Below the pieces are notes generated by a model. It did not search any database. It was not told where the DNA came from and was given only the letters and a program-made list of their open reading frames with translations. Shown here piece after piece: positions 6,337 to 7,102 of a DNA stretch of 7,102 nt. Origin of the DNA: Lachnospira sp. (GTDB taxonomy: Bacteria > Bacillota > Clostridia > Lachnospirales > Lachnospiraceae); the NCBI GenBank assembly GCA_017626275.1, contig JAGAJD010000023.1, positions 1 to 7,102 of the forward strand. The letters are read 5' to 3'. The translations under genes were made by a program, and so were the position numbers. Numbering within the stretch: the stretch's first letter is position 1; every line of letters begins with the position of its first letter.

Positions 6337-6947
6337 ACATTTATTGTAATCTTATCGGCAGTTACACCTGTTTTTCTTTTGACAATATCTTCAATCTGCG
6401 CTTTCTGTGTATCCGTAAGCGCTGCAAGGTTTACAACAACATCAACATTTCCGTCTAAAATTGATACAACAACATCTGAAAAGCCTTTAGCTTCAAGAAG
6501 AAGCTCTATGCCTTCGGCCTTAAGACCTTGAAAATCATACGGAGAAGTTCTCGGTTTAAATGCTCCGCCTCTGAGAACGGAGGCTCCCGATTTCTTTACA
6601 TCTTCGGCTATATTGCAGAGCTGTTCCCTGCTTTCAACAGAGCAAGGACCTGCCATTACGGCAAAATTGCCTCCACCTATTTTCACACCGCAAGTTTCAA
6701 CAATAGTATCATCGGGGTGGAATTTTCTGTTTGCGCTCTTGAAGGGCTCGCTTATGCGCGTCACCTTTTCTACGATATCGAGTCCGGACAAAAGATCGTC
6801 ATCTATTTTTGAGGTATCTCCCACAAGACCAAGTACGGTCTGATATTCTCCGCGTGAGATATGGACTGTGAGACCTCTTGACTTGAGCCAATTTTCAAGA
6901 TGTGCTATCTGTTCGTTTGTGCTTGTTGATTTGAGTGCTACTATCAT
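6315..6947 (-). CDS. Chimeric ORF: DAHP synthase N-terminal half fused to SpoIIIAH C-terminal tail
   Basis: An intact 210-codon frame joining pieces of two unrelated genes. Residues 1 to about 154 are the start of a class I-beta DAHP synthase, the first enzyme of aromatic amino acid synthesis: a ferredoxin-like N-terminal domain (1-70), RKFHPDDTIVE (74-84), AGPCSVES (99-106, containing the metal-binding Cys102) and LRGGAFKPRTSPYDFQGL (125-142). The family then needs about 185 more residues carrying the remaining metal ligands (His, Glu, Asp), and these are missing, so the synthase cannot be active. From about residue 155 it continues as GFSDVVVSILDG, VDVVVN and LTDTQKAQIEDIVKRKTG, ending near DKITINV. 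I recognise this as the C-terminus of SpoIIIAH, the mother-cell ring protein of the SpoIIIA-SpoIIQ sporulation channel, here without its membrane anchor. GGAGG lies 6 nt before ATG 6947. It may be a deletion fusion, a degraded locus or an assembly misjoin; it is best treated as non-functional for both original roles. Confidence 0.85.
   Translation of the reverse strand: MIVALKSTSTNEQIAHLENWLKSRGLTVHISRGEYQTVLGLVGDTSKIDDDLLSGLDIVEKVTRISEPFKSANRKFHPDDTIVETCGVKIGGGNFAVMAGPCSVESREQLCNIAEDVKKSGASVLRGGAFKPRTSPYDFQGLKAEGIELLLEAKGFSDVVVSILDGNVDVVVNLAALTDTQKAQIEDIVKRKTGVTADKITINVCNNQQN
6483..6505. other. Probable fusion junction with a small inverted repeat
   Basis: The switch from DAHP synthase to SpoIIIAH sequence falls around codons 149-155 (LLLEAK-GF). 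The same bases contain a perfect 6-bp inverted repeat, AGCTTC (6489-6494) and GAAGCT (6500-6505), separated by 5 nt, plus a triple CTT repeat. Both parent proteins plausibly carry a 'LLEAK'-like helix end here, so short shared sequence could have guided recombination or an assembler join. The exact breakpoint cannot be fixed without the parental genes. Confidence 0.5.
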
Positions 6948-6953
6948 AATAAA

Positions 6954-6958
6954 CCTCC
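6954..6958 (-). promoter_or_regulatory. Ribosome-binding site of the chimeric aro ORF
   Basis: GGAGG on the minus strand, 6 nt before ATG 6947, placed directly after the U-tract of the leader terminator. Termination would therefore release the RNA just before the ribosome-binding site, as in attenuated genes. Confidence 0.8.
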
Positions 6959-6961
6959 GGG

Positions 6962-7006
6962 AAAAATAAAATCGGCCTCATGTGTTTTATCACCATGAGA
7001 CCGATT
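6962..7006 (-). terminator. Intrinsic terminator / attenuator upstream of the aro ORF
   Basis: On the minus strand the arm AATCGGTCTCATG (7006-6994) pairs with CATGAGGCCGATT (6982-6970), giving 13 pairs with one U-G wobble across an 11-nt loop. It is followed by TTATTTTT (6969-6962). The wobble pair is tolerated only in minus-strand RNA (the plus strand has a C-A mismatch), so the structure belongs to leftward transcription. It lies between a possible leader ORF and the GGAGG of the DAHP synthase start, the place for an attenuator. It could instead terminate an upstream gene outside the window. Confidence 0.85.
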
Positions 7007-7009
7007 ATG

Positions 7010-7069
7010 TTAAGCCATACAAAGCTTACAGTCAACCGTTTTCAGAGCAACACAAAACACTCTTACCAT
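7010..7069 (-). CDS. Possible 19-residue leader peptide upstream of DAHP synthase
   Basis: From ATG 7069 the frame reads MVRVFCVALKTVDCKLCMA and stops at TAA 7012-7010, three nucleotides before the terminator stem begins. Three of 19 residues are Cys; there is no Trp or Tyr and only one Phe, so it is not a classical aromatic leader peptide. No clear Shine-Dalgarno sequence precedes the ATG (upstream reads CTCTCAGAATA). The frame is also open without a stop to the right window edge, so it could be the end of a longer gene. Its position suggests that a ribosome finishing translation would cover the left arm of the hairpin and favour read-through. I do not recognise a published family for it. 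Confidence 0.4.
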   Translation of the reverse strand: MVRVFCVALKTVDCKLCMA

Positions 7070-7102
7070 TATTCTGAGAGTCAAAATAAAAGTAAAAGTA
7101 AT

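Noticed and set aside
7067..7096. Promoter TTTACT-17-AATAAT in the right-end leader
   Set aside because: Only moderate matches in an AT-rich stretch, and its start would fall inside the leader ORF, so it is too weak to list.
7007..7102. T-box riboswitch in the DAHP synthase leader
   Set aside because: No TGGNACC-type T-box sequence or Stem I-like features are visible before the terminator. The window holds only about 95 nt upstream, so an element further out cannot be fully excluded.

Overview
This window is a piece of a low-GC Gram-positive chromosome, most likely from the Clostridia and probably Lachnospiraceae-like. The evidence is AT-rich intergenic DNA, strong GGAGG ribosome-binding sites with 6-7 nt spacing, the conserved Firmicutes gene order yqhY(asp23)-nusB-xseA-xseB-ispA-dxs-tlyA-nadK, and part of a sporulation protein. 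The genus is an inference from protein style and not a database result. Every convincing gene lies on the minus strand, so the window reads from right (7102) to left (1).

Right end (about 6950-7102): a short regulatory leader. It holds a possible 19-codon cysteine-containing leader peptide (7069-7010), then a strong intrinsic terminator hairpin with a U-tract (7006-6962), then a GGAGG site. This looks like transcription attenuation in front of a DAHP synthase gene.

Next (6947-6315) is the strangest item in the window: a 210-codon intact reading frame that is a chimera. Residues 1 to about 154 are the front of a class I-beta (AroF/AroH-like) DAHP synthase, including GPCSVES and LRGGAFKPRTSPYDFQGL. 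From about residue 155 the sequence changes abruptly into what reads as the C-terminus of the sporulation channel protein SpoIIIAH (DVVVSI.DG.VDVVV...LTD.QKAQIEDIVKRKTG). In related genomes spoIIIAH lies just upstream of the asp23/nusB block, so the tail is where it belongs and the DAHP synthase front is the foreign part. Either a deletion or rearrangement fused aro to spoIIIAH, or the contig is misjoined.

Then comes an Asp23/Gls24 (YqhY-type) gene with its own good promoter (TTGCAA-17 nt-TATAAT), followed by a moderate terminator-like hairpin. After it runs a compact operon, nusB > xseA > xseB > ispA > dxs > tlyA > nadK, with gaps of 14-30 nt or overlaps of 4 and 23 nt. It joins rRNA transcription antitermination (NusB), exonuclease VII (XseA/XseB), isoprenoid precursor and farnesyl diphosphate synthesis (Dxs, IspA), rRNA 2'-O-methylation (TlyA) and NADP supply (NadK, cut by the left edge). 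The NADPH link to the MEP pathway is real biochemistry, but the grouping is a long-conserved gene order and not one pathway.

There is no gene-free stretch longer than 300 bases, no tRNA or rRNA gene, no insertion sequence and no CRISPR array. Apart from the chimera and its attenuator-like leader, the window is ordinary core genome.
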